Shown here: positions 32,901-44,244 of the stretch, in pieces | How positions within the stretch are numbered: position 1 is the first letter of the stretch | Layout of the letters: each line of letters begins with the position of its first letter | Assembly (NCBI GenBank): GCA_003116995.1 | Contig: BDSL01000001.1 | Location: 744,001-808,000 of the forward strand | Reading direction: 5' to 3' | Length of the DNA: 64,000 bases | Source: Yamagishiella unicocca | Lineage: Eukaryota; Chlorophyta; Chlorophyceae; Chlamydomonadales; Volvocaceae | Translations under genes and position numbers: made by a program | Notes under the pieces: model-generated | The model's database searches: none | Seen by the model: the letters and a program-made list of their open reading frames with translations, nothing else | Told to the model about the DNA's origin: nothing

Positions 32901-35489
32901 CGGCTCTGTAGCTGCTCGCCAGCGGTCCGACGAACGATTTCCAGCAGCCAGGGGCCCAATGTTGGCCCCGTGGGAACGTAAAAGGGAACACCATGATGCG
33001 AGCCCAGCAGGCGAACAGGCCCCCCAGCCGCGGAGGTGATGCTCGGCAGGCGGCACTCCCTGCCATCACCCTGCCGGCCCCTCCAGCACTGACACCCCTC
33101 GCCTCATCCCACGCCCGTGCCGCAGGAGGAGAAGGTTGCGGAGGAGGAGTCCCACTTCACGCCCTGGTACCTGCGGCCACGCGGCGGCAGCCGGCCCCCC
33201 AGCCAGCCGCCTAGCAAGCCGCCCAGCCGCCGCACTTCGCCCGACCGCACCCTCCCCGCCAAGATCCGCCACTCTCGCTCCCCGCAAGCGCAGTCCTTCA
33301 CGCCCTTGAAGCCGCGCGGCACGCCGCGCAGCGCGTCTCGCGCCCGCCGCCACAGCGGCGAGGGCGAGCTGGGCGACGAGGCGAGCAGCCGCAGCAACTA
33401 CGTCTTCGGCTCCAGCACACCCAAGTCCATCTGGGGCCCTGTGGCGCCGGTGCCACAGCGGCGGCCTGCGGGCACCAGCCTGCTGGATTCACCGGGCCTG
33501 TTCGGGCAGTCGCCGGGTGGCGCCGCTCGCGGAGGCGACACGCCGACGCGGCAGCGGCCAATGGCTGCCGGCATGCCGCCGTCGTCACTGGCGCGGGCTA
33601 AGGAAGACGGCTATAACTCCCCAGCGCCGGCTGGCCGGCGACCCACATCGGCCACTCCGCCATCTCCGGGGGGGTACAGCGTCGGCGCTGGTGAGTCCTC
33701 CGGGGCCGTTGGTCGGCGGCCGACGTCAGCGGCGCCGCCGTCACCGGGCAGGTCTAGCTACGGCGGCGCTGCTTCAGGGGCGGTCGGTCGGCGGCCGGCA
33801 TCAGCTGCACCGCCATCACCTGCAAGATCTAGTTATGGTGATGGTGTCGCTTCAGGGGTCGTTGGTCGGAGGCCGACGTCAGCGGCGCCGCCGTCGCCCG
33901 GCAGGTCTAGCTACGGCGGCGCATCCTCAGAAGCGGTTGGTCGGCGGCCGGCATCAGCTGCACCGCCATCACCTGCCAGATCTAGTTACGGCGGGGGCGC
34001 CGCTTCGGGGCCGGTGGGTCGCCGGCCGGCGTCCGCTACACCGCCGTCACCTGGCAGGTCTAGCTACGGCGCCACACCTTCAGGGGCGGTGGGTCGGCGG
34101 CCAGTGTCAGCTGCGCCGCCGTCACCTGCTAGGTCTAGTTACGGCGGGGGCGCCGCTTCAGGGCCGGTGGGTCGCCGCCCCGCCCCGGCCACTCCGCCAT
34201 CTCCTGGGAGGTCTAGTGGCGGCCGGGGCGCCCCTTCAGGGCCGGCGGGTCGGCGGCCAGCCCCGCCTTCCAGCACCCGCGCCCAGCCCGCCGCTCCCGG
34301 CCGCGGCCGCGGGCGCTCGCCCCCGGGCCCTGGGATGAGCCCGCGCCGCAGCACCGCCAGGGTGGGCTTCGCGGCACCACCGTCTCCAACACGTTCCAGC
34401 GGCGGCGGCTTCGGGCGCGGTGGCGGAAGCGGCGGCGCCTTGGGCCGCGGTGGCGGAAGCGCCGCCGCTGGGCCCGCTCGGCGAGGTCTTATGGACGGCG
34501 ACACCACCAGCGGCACCAGCGCCTCGCCTTCACCCGACCGTCGCCGTCCGTCGGCTGGGGCTGACTTCGGCGGTGGTGGTGGTGGTGGTGGTGTGGATCC
34601 AGACCAGCGGCGGGGCGGGCTGGCGGACACGGACAGCAGCCCCAGCCCGCAGCCGCGGCGGCCTCAGCAGCCGGCACCACCTGCAGCGGCGCCAGGGCCG
34701 CCCAGCAGGCGCTCCAGCCAGGCCAGCGGCACCAGCGGGGTGGGTGGCATGGGGCCGTCCAGGACCGGCAGCGTGGGACCGGCCCCGGGAGGACCGCCAC
34801 CGGGGCGCCAGCCGTCACAGTCCATGTCCGTGTCCATGGCCCCGTCACCGCAACAAGGGTTGTCACAGCAGGGCTCAGCCAGCAGCGGCATGGGGCAGCA
34901 AGCCAGCGGGTCGGGCCGAGCAGGCGGTGGCGGGGTGGGCAGCGAGGCTGGAGGCTCGGTTGGCGCGCCGCGGGGCTCCGGGTCGGGGTCTGGCGGTAGC
35001 GCCACCCCGCCCGGCTCCAGGCGGCCGTCCACTCCACCGGCTCCCCTGGAGCAGCAGACCCCCAGCCTGAGCCGGGCCTCCAGTGGCAGCGGACGCGGCG
35101 GCGCCGGTAGTGTCAGCGGCGGCCCGGGCACGAGCTCGGGCGCTGCTGCGACGCCCCAGATGTCCCCGCTGTCTCGCTCATCTGCCGCTGCCTCGCCACC
35201 AGCGGTGTCACCGCCAGCTGCATCGCCGCCGTCGCGCTCACCCCCAGCTGCGTCACCGCCGTCGCGCTCACCGCCAGCTGCGTCACCGCCGCAGTCGCCG
35301 CCGCCACCGCAGCAGGTGATTGTAGAAGCGGATGACGAGATTGAGCTGGATGGGAACGACGATTTGGATCTGGGTCAGGACTCCGACATCGATGGGTTGG
35401 AGGTGGACGCGGACGGTGGCGACGAGTTGGAGATGGGTGATCTGGATGAAGGAGACTTAGGGGATGACTTCGAAGAGGACGACGACTGA
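23908..35489 (+). CDS. Giant SAM-domain, coiled-coil protein with acidic ends, 2195 aa, function unknown
   Basis: Eighteen exons: 23908-23964, 24036-24065, 24137-25556, 26030-26288, 26620-26808, 27081-27639, 27838-27959, 28126-28219, 28447-28545, 29076-29356, 29715-29856, 30181-30542, 30848-30973, 31277-31445, 31726-31859, 32124-32235, 32458-32526, 33126-35489. Residues 1-500 are acidic and disordered, opening MDEDDDDFGLD. A SAM domain follows (about 504-570: REVATWVEYIGMGQYRIKF, then VDGFLLLTLGDQEL). Then come charged helical segments (about 580-1400), including YDFEEVEQYYPDYLKKK and EEMIVRRMEEDLEDRERRRR. The last exon (1409-2195) is disordered: eight Ser/Pro repeats (about 1580-1785), SPPAASPPSRSP runs, and an acidic tail ending FEEDDD. 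SAM domains mediate protein oligomerisation; a scaffold role is inferred. I cannot name an orthologue; a cytoskeletal or ciliary role is only a guess from the architecture. Confidence 0.85.
26345..26425 (+). repeat. Dispersed intronic element, copy 4 (SAM gene intron 4)
   Basis: This is a divergent copy with GAGAAGACCCGGTTACGCGA, then GTAGGAAACG and a GGGACACGCGTTTGGGTGCG segment. It lies 56 bp inside the 5' splice site at 26289. Confidence 0.45.
28595..28650 (+). repeat. Dispersed intronic element, copy 5 (SAM gene intron 9)
   Basis: GCGAGGAAGACCCGTGGATG is followed by CGAGAAAAACCGTTTAGAAC and AGACGTTTCGA. It is close to the copy at 6851 and lies about 49 bp after the 5' splice site. Confidence 0.75.
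31460..31548 (+). repeat. Dispersed intronic element, copy 6 (SAM gene intron 14)
   Basis: GTCGGCACTGAAAGTAAAAC is followed by GGAATTAGGAGACG, CGTTTGGAATGGCATGCTGG and CGAGCTTGGTTTAGGCAGCG. It resembles 7742-7828 and 61803-61887. It starts about 15-20 bp after the 5' splice site at 31446. Confidence 0.75.
33640..34260 (+). repeat. Coding tandem repeat, eight 25-26-aa units, in the SAM protein
   Basis: The units follow the pattern VGRRP-x-SAxPPSP-G/A-RSSYGGxxSGx. Units with PSPGRSS and PSPARSS alternate for much of the array, and the DNA words CGGCCGGCATCAGCTGCACC and CGGCCGACGTCAGCGGCGCC alternate likewise. This suggests amplification as a two-unit block of about 150 bp. The frame stays open throughout, so it is translated. 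It is rich in SP sites suited to phosphorylation. Confidence 0.9.
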
Positions 35490-36227
35490 GCTGCGGCCGC
35501 AGCAGCTGCGGCCGTGTCACATCTACAGGTAGTTCCCAAGTCAGCATCTCAGCAACCGCTCCAGGCTGGAGGAGTGGCTCCTTCGGAGGCACAACGAGCG
35601 AGCAGCCCGCTAAGGGACAACGGCGCGAATGGGACAAGTCGACCGTGGGTTGCTGTGGGTCTGCAAGGGGCCAGATGACGTGTGATGTAGTCTCTTTTAG
35701 AGGTTCCGTCCGTGTATGTACATATGTTTGATGCGAAGGGTTGGAGGCTTTCGGGCAGCCCAAGTTCCTTTGGGCTTTGGGAGATGCATTGCGGCTTCCG
35801 TCTGTTGAATAAAGCGACCCGCGTAGGCAGGCACTGAACGGTTTGAAACGAAATGTAAGTCGCAAATCGCGTGATATCTCCCCACGGACATCTCCCCACG
35901 GATGAAATGTAAGTCCCCATAGATGGTTGTATCGGGATGGCTCACGGATGGTACGGCGCCTTGCAGTTAGGGTGAGTTCATACGTGCAAACTTCGCGCTA
36001 CTGAAAGGTCACAGACTGAACTTGAATTTTCGTTTTCTATATCGTGTTTCGGGTAGTAGAAAAGGTGTCTTGCAGCGAAAAAGCGTACCCGCGTGACTGA
36101 GTTTGTTTTTGGCGCGCCGTATGTCGCAGTTTTTGCGTATACGAGCCCAGCAACGGCATGTTAAAAAGTATTCCTGAATATCGTCCATGCTTCAAGCCAA
36201 TCCCACGTTCCACGGAGGGTTCTCGCA
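35490..36227. other. 3' UTR and intergenic between SAM gene and lipase gene
   Basis: No coding exon was recognised. Two TGTAA motifs (35854-35858 and 35908-35912) lie in a short duplicated segment containing TCTCCCCACGGA and GAAATGTAAGTC. The last 200 bp is AT-rich and should include the lipase gene promoter. Confidence 0.55.
35854..35912 (+). terminator. Duplicated TGTAA polyadenylation signal, SAM gene
   Basis: Two copies of GAAATGTAAGTC-type sequence sit 365 and 419 bp after the stop, in the sense orientation. A tandem duplication has produced two candidate poly(A) signals. Confidence 0.5.
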
Positions 36228-39200
36228 ATGCCTCCGCTGGTGTTTCTTGACCGTCGATTGCTCATAGCTTCGGACGATGTGCCACTGTTTGCTCTTCCAG
36301 CGGCGCTCTTTCACAGCGCGTGGGCAATTGTGCTGCTGTGCACCCTCGCGCTGTACCAGCGGCATGCAGTGTGTCGCGATGAGGGAGACTACCTACCGTT
36401 CCTGGGAGGCGCTGCCGCAGCGTTCTCGTTCTCGTCGGTGCTCGAGTGGTCGCTCTTCGCGGAAGGGCTTAGAGGTGGGCTCCTTGTCCTCGATGCCCTT
36501 GCTTAACAACCAGTGAAAGAGCGGCAAATGCACTGTTGCACCATTGTCGCGCTGCTCCGGATTTACTGGCTTGCGCGTCGCCGAGACTACTCCAGGGAGC
36601 CCTTTGCTTCCAATTCGTGAACAAGAGGTCACCAGTTGAAAGAAGCAGGCCATCTGTTTGCAAGGACCCGGTTGCAACGACCCGTGGGTCCAGCAACGAT
36701 CGGTGCACCACCTTCTGGTGCGGCGCGCCTGCTCCCCCATGCCCTTCCTCACTCCCGCAGGCACGCCTCTGGAGACTCTAGAGCGAAGAACGGTGGCTCC
36801 GCTGCTGTACTTGCACGGACTGGCGTCGGCGGCTGAGCTAGGCTTCGCGGCGTACGGCGCCCACCTGCTGCACGTCAACCACCGCCTATGCCCTGCCTGG
36901 AGCCCCAGGCCGCTGGCGGCGGCGCTTGTCGGCACCTCCTGGGCGGTCATTGCGCTCAATGTGTGAGTTCGCGTCCCCGACAGATGTTACCGCACACCGT
37001 GGACTGTGGACCCCGATCACCGGGGGCCGCTGCCTGGAATGGCATTAGTGAACCTGTCTGGTCGGATGGGGCGCTTCCCCGCATCTGCGGCGCTTCCTTG
37101 CCGTGTGCGACTGGTACTTACTGCGCAATCATCAAAAGCCGACCTTGCGCTCCTTCGTCCTGACCTCGTGAACTACCGATGTTTCGGCCTACCTCGGGCG
37201 CAGGCTGCTGACGGCTCTGGCGCTCAACCCCTGGCACGGACTCGGGCTGGTCGAGGCGTGGGAGGCGCGACTGCTGTGGCTGGCCCGCCTGCTGTGCTGC
37301 AGGGCCGGGCTGCTGACCAGAGCCCACGTACAGGATAGGTGCGCCCCCCCCCGGGCCCCTGCATCATTTGTTACGTGCGCCATAGGGAAACTGGTTACCA
37401 CAGTTCTGGACTGAGAAGGAGAGCTGTCACTATTCTCAGTGTCGTCCTTTCCTGCAGCCCCTGCAGCCCCCAGCCCCCGCGCTCACGCGGCTTGGACGTG
37501 CCGTTTCTCCCGGCAGCCACCAAACTACCTCTCAGTGACTGCCGCCACCAGTCCGTCATATATCCGCCACGCAGTCCCTTCGTAACCCCATTGCTCTCCA
37601 CCGCCCGCGCAGGGATCCTGCGCTCCGCCGTATCGCCCACCTGACCTCCCGCCTGCTGCAGCACATGGACCTCACGCTGTCCGACGTGGCGGCGGCCATG
37701 ATACTGGTGGCGGCGGCGCAGCGGGAGCGGCGCCGCCGGGCGCTGCGTGACGCCATGGCGGCGGCGGCTGCGGCGCAGGCGGCCCTGCTGCACGACGCCG
37801 CGGCCGCCGAGCCGCTGCGCACGGATCAGCCGCTGCACCCCGCACCTGCGTTGGCAGCACCCAGCCACACAGGCACCGGCAGGGCTCCTCGAGCTGCCAG
37901 TGCGCGTGTGCCTCCTCCTGCGGCCGCTGCTGCTACTGCTTCGGCTCCGTTGGCCGGAGATGAGTCGATTGCGGGTGTGAGGGCTGCAGCGCTGCTACGG
38001 CCGGGGGGCGGTACGTCCCCCTTCCTCGCAATACAGCAACAGCAGGAGCAACAGCAGGAGCAACAGCAGGAGCAACAGCAGGAGCACCGGCAAGGCCAGC
38101 AGCTGGGAGAGGGAGGGGCCAAGGCGGGGAGCGATGGGCGCCGTGTGGTGGCGCAGGCGCAGTCGGGCGGCTCACTGGCGGAGGTGCCACGGCGTGGCGG
38201 GTTGCGGCGGGGGCCTGCCGCCCAGCACGTGAGCCCGAGGACCGCCACGTCGCCGGCAGCGGAGGTGGTGCTGGCGGCCTCGGAGCAGCCGGAAGAGCTG
38301 GGACAGCGCCCACACAACACACGCCAGCAGCAGCAGCCACAGCGCGTGCGCTTTGCGGACGGAGCGGCGGGTGCGTGTGGGCCAGAGGATGCAGCGAGCA
38401 GCAAGCACAGCCGGCCTGCGGCCCCGGCTGCCGGGACCCCGCTTGGCTCGCCTGGCGGCGGCGGCGGCGGGCTAAGCTGCGGTCCGCGGCCGGGTTACGT
38501 AGAAGATGGTCTCGGTGCTGGTGGGCCCGGTGGTAGCGGCAGTGGGGCCTGCTCCGTGGCATCAGAAGGCATGCCGGGTGACGCAGTGCTGGATGCCGCG
38601 GCAGCTGCTGCTGCGGGGCCAGCTGGTGCGGGGGCGGGGGCGGATGGTGCTGGTGCGGCTGTGTTGTCGGCCCCCAGCCACGCGGTGACGTTGCTTCCGC
38701 CCATGGTGCACATCACCCCCGGGGGCATGGAGGAGCACCTGGACGAGCTGGTGGGGGAGCTGGCGGCGGAGGCCGCGGAGGCGGCAGCGGACGCAGGAGC
38801 GCAGGGGGATCTGGATTCCGAGCTGGATCTAGATCTGGATCTTGAGCGGCGAGGGTTGGGAGCTGACGACCAGGGTGCCAGGGCGCTCGGCCCGGTGGGC
38901 TCCGGCGCCCCCGGGGTGGCAGCGGCAGTAGCGGCCGCGGCTGAGGCAGTGGTGGCGGCGAAGCGAAGCCCGCGGCGTTCCGGAGCCAGCCGGTGGGGCT
39001 CCGGAACCAGCCGGTGGGGCTCGCCTGCGGCGGCAGCGGCAGCGGTGGTGGCGCTGAGGCAGCGGATCAGCGACGTGGCGCTCGCGGCGGCGTTCGCGGC
39101 GGAGAGGGAGATGGTGGACCGGGCGACACTTGCCGAGGCGGCGGTATTCGGCAGGTGCGGCCGGACTTGGGCGCCCTCCTCAGCGCCGGTCGCTGCAAAG

Positions 39201-42200
39201 GTTAAGCTCGGCCTCTCCTGCATCCGCCTCGCCTGCCGCTGCACTGGTCGGCGTTCAATGGCAGGCTATCACGCTTTGTTTCTGGTGAATGCACGAGATA
39301 CGCTGCCCTGCCGTGTGTTTGTTGGGGTGGGGTCTTAGACTCGCCAGGTAGCCATGCCGTTGCCTGCCCGCCTGCCTGGGCCCCGCCTGCCCGGATTGCA
39401 GGTACGCGGCCGCCATCTACGGCAGCAGTCCCGCGGTCGGTCCGAGCAGCCCAGCGGGGAACCTGGGCGGCGGCAGCGGGGAAAGTGGCGGCGGCGGCGG
39501 CGATGGCAGCGGTAGCGGCTTCGATAACAGGCGACCGCGTTGGTGGTGGCGGCGGCCGCGCCCGCCCGCGCCCCTCCCCGACCCCCTGCTGGCCTCCATC
39601 CTGGCGGGTGCGGCGGAGTGCACCCCGCACGTGGTCCACGTCAACACCACAAACTCAGCAGAGGGCTACCTGCCGTACATGGTCTGCCTCGACGCCGCCA
39701 CACGGTGAGTGCGGACGCGGCGAAGTGGTGCAGTGTGGCGAGTGAGGGTGTGGCGCAGTGGGCACGGTGAGTGAGGGTGTGGCGCCGGGCGCACGCATAC
39801 GGCAGCGTGCGGTGTGTGACGGTGCGACTTGGCGGCAAGGGGCTGCACCCCTCACTGGGGACTGAGAGGGAGCCGTGTCGGGTGGTTGTGCCTCTCCGCC
39901 TCCAGGCGGGTGGCACCGTAGCAAGGTGCCCAGGCTGCCGCTGCCCGCTGCCCGCAGGTCCGTTGTGATCTCCATTCGGGGCACCTCCAGCGCTGAGGAC
40001 ATCGTCACGGACTGTCTGTGCGCCCCCTTTGACGTGCGCCACTTGCTGCCGGGAGGGGTCGCGGGGGGCGTAGCTGGTGGCGGTGGCGGGGCGGCGGCGA
40101 GGGACGCGGCGGGTCTGGGAGGTGCCGGTGAGGCCGCCGCAGCTGCGACCGCCGATTCCTCCGCTGCTCCTGCCGCCGCTGGAGGCAGCGACGGCGACGA
40201 GCCGGTGCTGGTGCACGGCGGCATCTGGGCAGGTGTGTCGCGTTGCGGGTGACATGCTGGGACCACAATTACTGGGGTGTAGTGCAATGGTTGTGGAGGG
40301 GAGGGGGGAAGACAGCAGGTTGTGGAAAGGAGGGGGGAAGACAGCACCGGCACAGACGTGAACTCGCACGTCGTGATGCCGCTTCTGAGGCGGGGAGGAG
40401 TCCCCTGGACATCGCCGTAATGGCCTGCGGAGGTTCCGTGATGCTCCAGCCCTTCGCCGCCACCGCTGCCACCTCCTGCCCCTTCCTGCCGCCTCCGCCC
40501 CCACCTCTCCAAGTGCTCCAGCATGTGCCCACGACTATGTGCCCAAGACAATGCGCCAGCTATTATATCTATGTCGTGTAACCGGTATTTATGCCAGCCC
40601 ACCTCTCACCCCGCCCCCGCAGCCGCCGAGGTGATCTGGGAGGACCTGCAGGACCTGAAACTGCTGGACATCCTGCTGCCCGCACCACTGGCGCCCGCGG
40701 CTGCTGGCGGCGCTGAGGTTGCCGCCACCGCAGCCGCGGCCGCAGCCTCCGGCGGCCACCCCCGCGGCACGGACAGCTCCGCACCCGCAGCCGCTGCCAC
40801 CACTGAGCACCCGCCACGAGACCCGGCTCATGCAGGCCCTAACACCGGTGCCTCATCCACACCAGGGCCCGAGCAAGCTGCCCACGGTGCAGCAGGGGCC
40901 AGCCCGCCCCCTCCTCCGTCTGGCACCGCCGGTGCTGGCGGTGACGCCGCGGAGCCGTGGGCGGCTGGCGTACGGCACCTAGCCAGCTGGCCCAGCGCCC
41001 TCGCCGCCCACCTGTCGCCCAGTGCCGACCCACGGGTCTCCTCTCACGCACACCTGCCGCGTCTGGTGTCCGCGGAGAGGGAGGCGGCGCCGCCGCCACA
41101 AGGCAGAGGCGCGCTGAGGGCGCTTCTGCGGGGCCAGCCGCGGTCGCCGCAGCGGCCGTACATGCACCAGCGTCATGGTTCCGGAGCATCGCTGGAGGAG
41201 CCGTCACTGCCGCTGGCGGCGCCGCGCAGCTCGCCCCTCGGAGCCCCCTGGCCGGGGAGGCGGCTGCTGCCCGCGGCTCTGTGGCGAGGGACGTCGACGG
41301 CGGCCACTCGCGGCGGCGCTGGTGATGACGACCCTCGCGCCCCGCTGCTGTCAGCCAGAGCAAGCTTCGACAGCTGTGGTGGCTCTCGCCGCGCAGCCGC
41401 ACCCCGAGCCAGCTTCGATAGCGGAGGCAGAGCCACCCTCAGGGCCGCCGCGGCCTCCACTCCCTCTTCCCCCTCCCCGTCCGCCTACCTGCCCAGCAGC
41501 CTGACGGCTGGGTGGAGCGGACGTGCGCCCAGCAGGGCCGCAGGCGCCGCCGCCGGAGGAGCTGGATCCCTCCTCGCGCGGGGTGCTGCTGCAGCGGGCG
41601 ATGTCCCGGGAGGGCTGCCGGCGGCGGCGGCAGTAGCAGCGGCGCCAGGGGGTAACGCGGATCTCGGCGGCCGGGGCGCGGCGGGGGGCGGCAGTAGCAG
41701 AAGCGGCAGTAGCGGCGGCGGGAGTGACACGGCCGCTGAGCGCACGGGGACGAGGGGTACGGACCCCGGCTTCTCCGGCCGGCTTGTCCTGTGGGCTGCG
41801 CGGGGGCTGGCAAAAGGGGTGGCCGCACTCGTGCCGCTGCAGCTCCGCCGCCTGGGGGGCTTCGGGAGGGGAGGCGACCAGCCGTACGACGTTGTGCCGT
41901 ACCATCGCGTGCCGGGCGGAGGAGGTGGAAGGGAGTTGGAGGATGGTGGCGGCGCGTCGGTCGTCGTGGGCGGGAGGGCGGCAGCGGAGGGTGAGGAGCG
42001 CGGGCTTGGTGGCGGCGGTGGCGGTGGCGGTGGGGGTGCGCGCAGGCCCTGCCGACACTCTCTGGATGTTGAAGCAGCTGGCAGCACTGGAGGGGGCGAC
42101 CAGGTGGGCCGCGGAGGAGAGTGGGGATGGGCGGGGTTGGGTGGAGGTGGGGTGGGTGGTGGGGCAAGGAGCTCCATGGCTGGGTGGCAGCTACTGGGCG

Positions 42201-43722
42201 GTGGAGCGCTAAACATTGGGACTGCCTGACCCACCTGGCACCGCACCTGCTGCCACCCACTGGCACGCCGTTTGAGTGCCGTCCTCCGATGCTGGCAGGT
42301 GGTGGGTGTGGTGCGCCCTCCGATCCAACCGCCCCTTGTGGCCTCTGCGACAACTGCAGGTGCCTCGGTCCACTGCAGGGGCACTAACAGCGCCCCCACC
42401 AGCCGCGGCTCCACCAGCAGCACCCGCACCACTATCAGAACCCACGGCAGCAGGTGATGCTGCGGGGGCCCGCAGCTTCTCGCTGCCACGTCCCTCCCTG
42501 GACTGCACTGGTTGGCGCCTGGTGGTGACGGGTCACAGCCTCGGGGGCGGCGCAGCGGCGCTGCTGGCGCTGCGGTTGCGCGCCGCACTGCCCCACGTGG
42601 ACGTCCGCTGCTGGGCCTTTGGGCCGCCGGGTGGGTGGCTGGCTGGCTGGGCAGGTGGTTGGGCAGGTGGCTGGGCCGTGCAGAGTACAACGGAAGGATA
42701 CGCGCAGTGGCAACACAGCTAGCTGAGGTAAATTCTTGCCGCACAGCCCAGCTCCGAAACCCCAACGCGGTGGCCCCTCCCCCTCCCGTCTCACCCCCCA
42801 GGCAGCCTAGCCAGCCCCTCCCTCAGCGAGGCGCTGCGTCCCTTCACGATCAGTGTGGTCGCGGGCAAGGACCTCATCCCCCGCCTCAGCCTGCACACCA
42901 TGGAGCGCTACCGTGACGAGATGGTCACCGCGCTGGCTCGCTGCAGGTGGGGCAGGGCGCGGCGCGAGTAGGGGGGAGAGGGGCGCGTCCATACAGCATC
43001 TATACGCATCTATACGCATCCATACACATCCATAAACATCCATATTTTTTCAGTATCGGGTCGGGTAGCTGTACGCGGTCAGCCTCAGGCCCGGCTCGAC
43101 ATATAACTCCCACACCCACCCGATCCGCTCCCGCCGCCGCCCGGCCGCAGGTGCAGCAAGGCTCGCGTGCTGCTGGGCAGCGTCAGCCGCCGCAACCGCA
43201 TGCGCCGCGCCGCGCACCTGCTGCTGCCGTACGACCAGATGCCGTACTACGCCCGTGAGGCGCTGCGAAGCTACCATGAGGCGGTGCGGGGGGCTGGCAG
43301 GATGCCGGAGCTGCACCCGCCCGGCAAGGTGCGGAGTGCGGACCTGTTGGGTGGTCGTTTCTCCACCCCTGCCCTGCCCTCCCCTGCCCTGCCCTGTCTT
43401 GCCCTGCCCCGCCCTGCGCTGCCCCGCCCTGCGCTCATTTGCACACGTGCGCACACCGCATGCTGTTCCGCAGATCCTTTACCTGCAGCCTAGCGCCCTC
43501 GCCGGCGACAGAAGCAGACCGCGAGCAGCAGCAGCAGCGGGGTACGGTGCCGCCGGCAGGGCGGCTGGCGGTCCTGCCGGCGGCGGCTGCCAGTACCGGC
43601 CCGTGTGGGTTTCCGCCCGCGAGCTGATGAGCGAGGGCATCCTGGCCTCCACCCGCATGCTGGTGGACCACAGCATGACGCAGTGCACTCTGCCGGCGCT
43701 GGAGGAGCTGCTCGCCACGTGA
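36228..43722 (+). CDS. DAGL: Diacylglycerol-lipase-like class 3 lipase with four membrane segments and large insertions, 1675 aa
   Basis: Exons are 36228-36474, 36761-36962, 37204-37338, 37613-39154, 39402-39704, 39958-40232, 40623-42103, 42360-42630, 42802-42946, 43151-43328 and 43474-43722. Exons 1-3 encode four hydrophobic segments, as in sn-1-specific DAG lipases. A low-complexity linker of about 500 aa (exon 4, with a QQQE run) leads to the lipase fold: [20 protein letters not shown], then [18 protein letters not shown] and [11 protein letters not shown] second insertion of about 500 aa (exon 7 and early exon 8) precedes the nucleophile motif [10 protein letters not shown] (Ser about 1455). 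Asp about 1509 is in [11 protein letters not shown] and His about 1659 in MLVDHSM, so the triad is intact. The family cleaves diacylglycerol to monoacylglycerol and a free fatty acid at membranes. Substrate choice here is inferred only from architecture. Confidence 0.88.
38034..38086 (+). repeat. Coding CAG-rich repeat (QQQE units) in the lipase linker
   Basis: A 12-base unit CAGGAGCAACAG repeats about four times and encodes a [12 protein letters not shown] run in the disordered linker between the membrane part and the catalytic part. Such runs are prone to length change. Confidence 0.85.
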
Positions 43723-44004
43723 TGCGGGGAATTGGAGGGGCGGGACGGGGAGGAGAGGGAGGCAGCGCTGGGTGTGCGGGAGGAGAGGGAGGCAGCGACG
43801 CGGAAGGGGTTTCGCACGCGTCTTCGTGGTGAGCAAACAGCCCCCCGGGAACTCTTCGGGTGGGGCGGCGGGGCGGCTGGCTGGTTTGGGGCAAGATTCA
43901 CGGAGCTTGCTGGAAGTATTTTAGATGGTATTTGTGCAGCGCGAGGGTTGGGCAGTGAGGGGGCAGTGAGGGGGCACACCAAAGGACGTGTTTCGGAGGA
44001 GTTA

Positions 44005-44009
44005 TGTAA
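44005..44009 (+). terminator. Candidate TGTAA polyadenylation signal, lipase gene
   Basis: It is the first sense-strand TGTAA after the lipase stop, about 283 bp downstream, a typical 3' UTR length for these algae. Confidence 0.55.
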
Positions 44010-44059
44010 GGTGGAGTTTGTCACTCGCCACCACACTTTGCGACGTCAAGCACGGCGGT

Positions 44060-44244
44060 GGCGTACACCAGGACCCGTGCAGCGGGGGCAGGACTGATCG
44101 CGCCAAGCGTCCTCCAGTCAGCTGGCGTACACCAGGACCCGTGCAGCGGGGGCAGGACTGATCGCGCCAAGCGTCCTCCAGTCAACTGGCGTACACCAGG
44201 ACCCGTGCAGCGGGGGCAGGACTGATCGCGCAAGCGTCCTCCAA
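44060..44244 (+). repeat. 64-bp tandem repeat, three copies
   Basis: Units start at 44060, 44124 and 44188 with GGCGTACACCAGGACCCGTG and end near GCGTCCTCCAGTCA. The copies are almost identical; the third has lost one C in GCGCCAAGCG. It lies just beyond the candidate poly(A) signal of the lipase gene. Confidence 0.9.

Noticed and set aside
37141..37203. Upstream extension of lipase exon 3 (frame containing SAYLGRR)
   Set aside because: There is no AG acceptor before it. The CAG at 37203 joins exon 2 in frame as [13 protein letters not shown].
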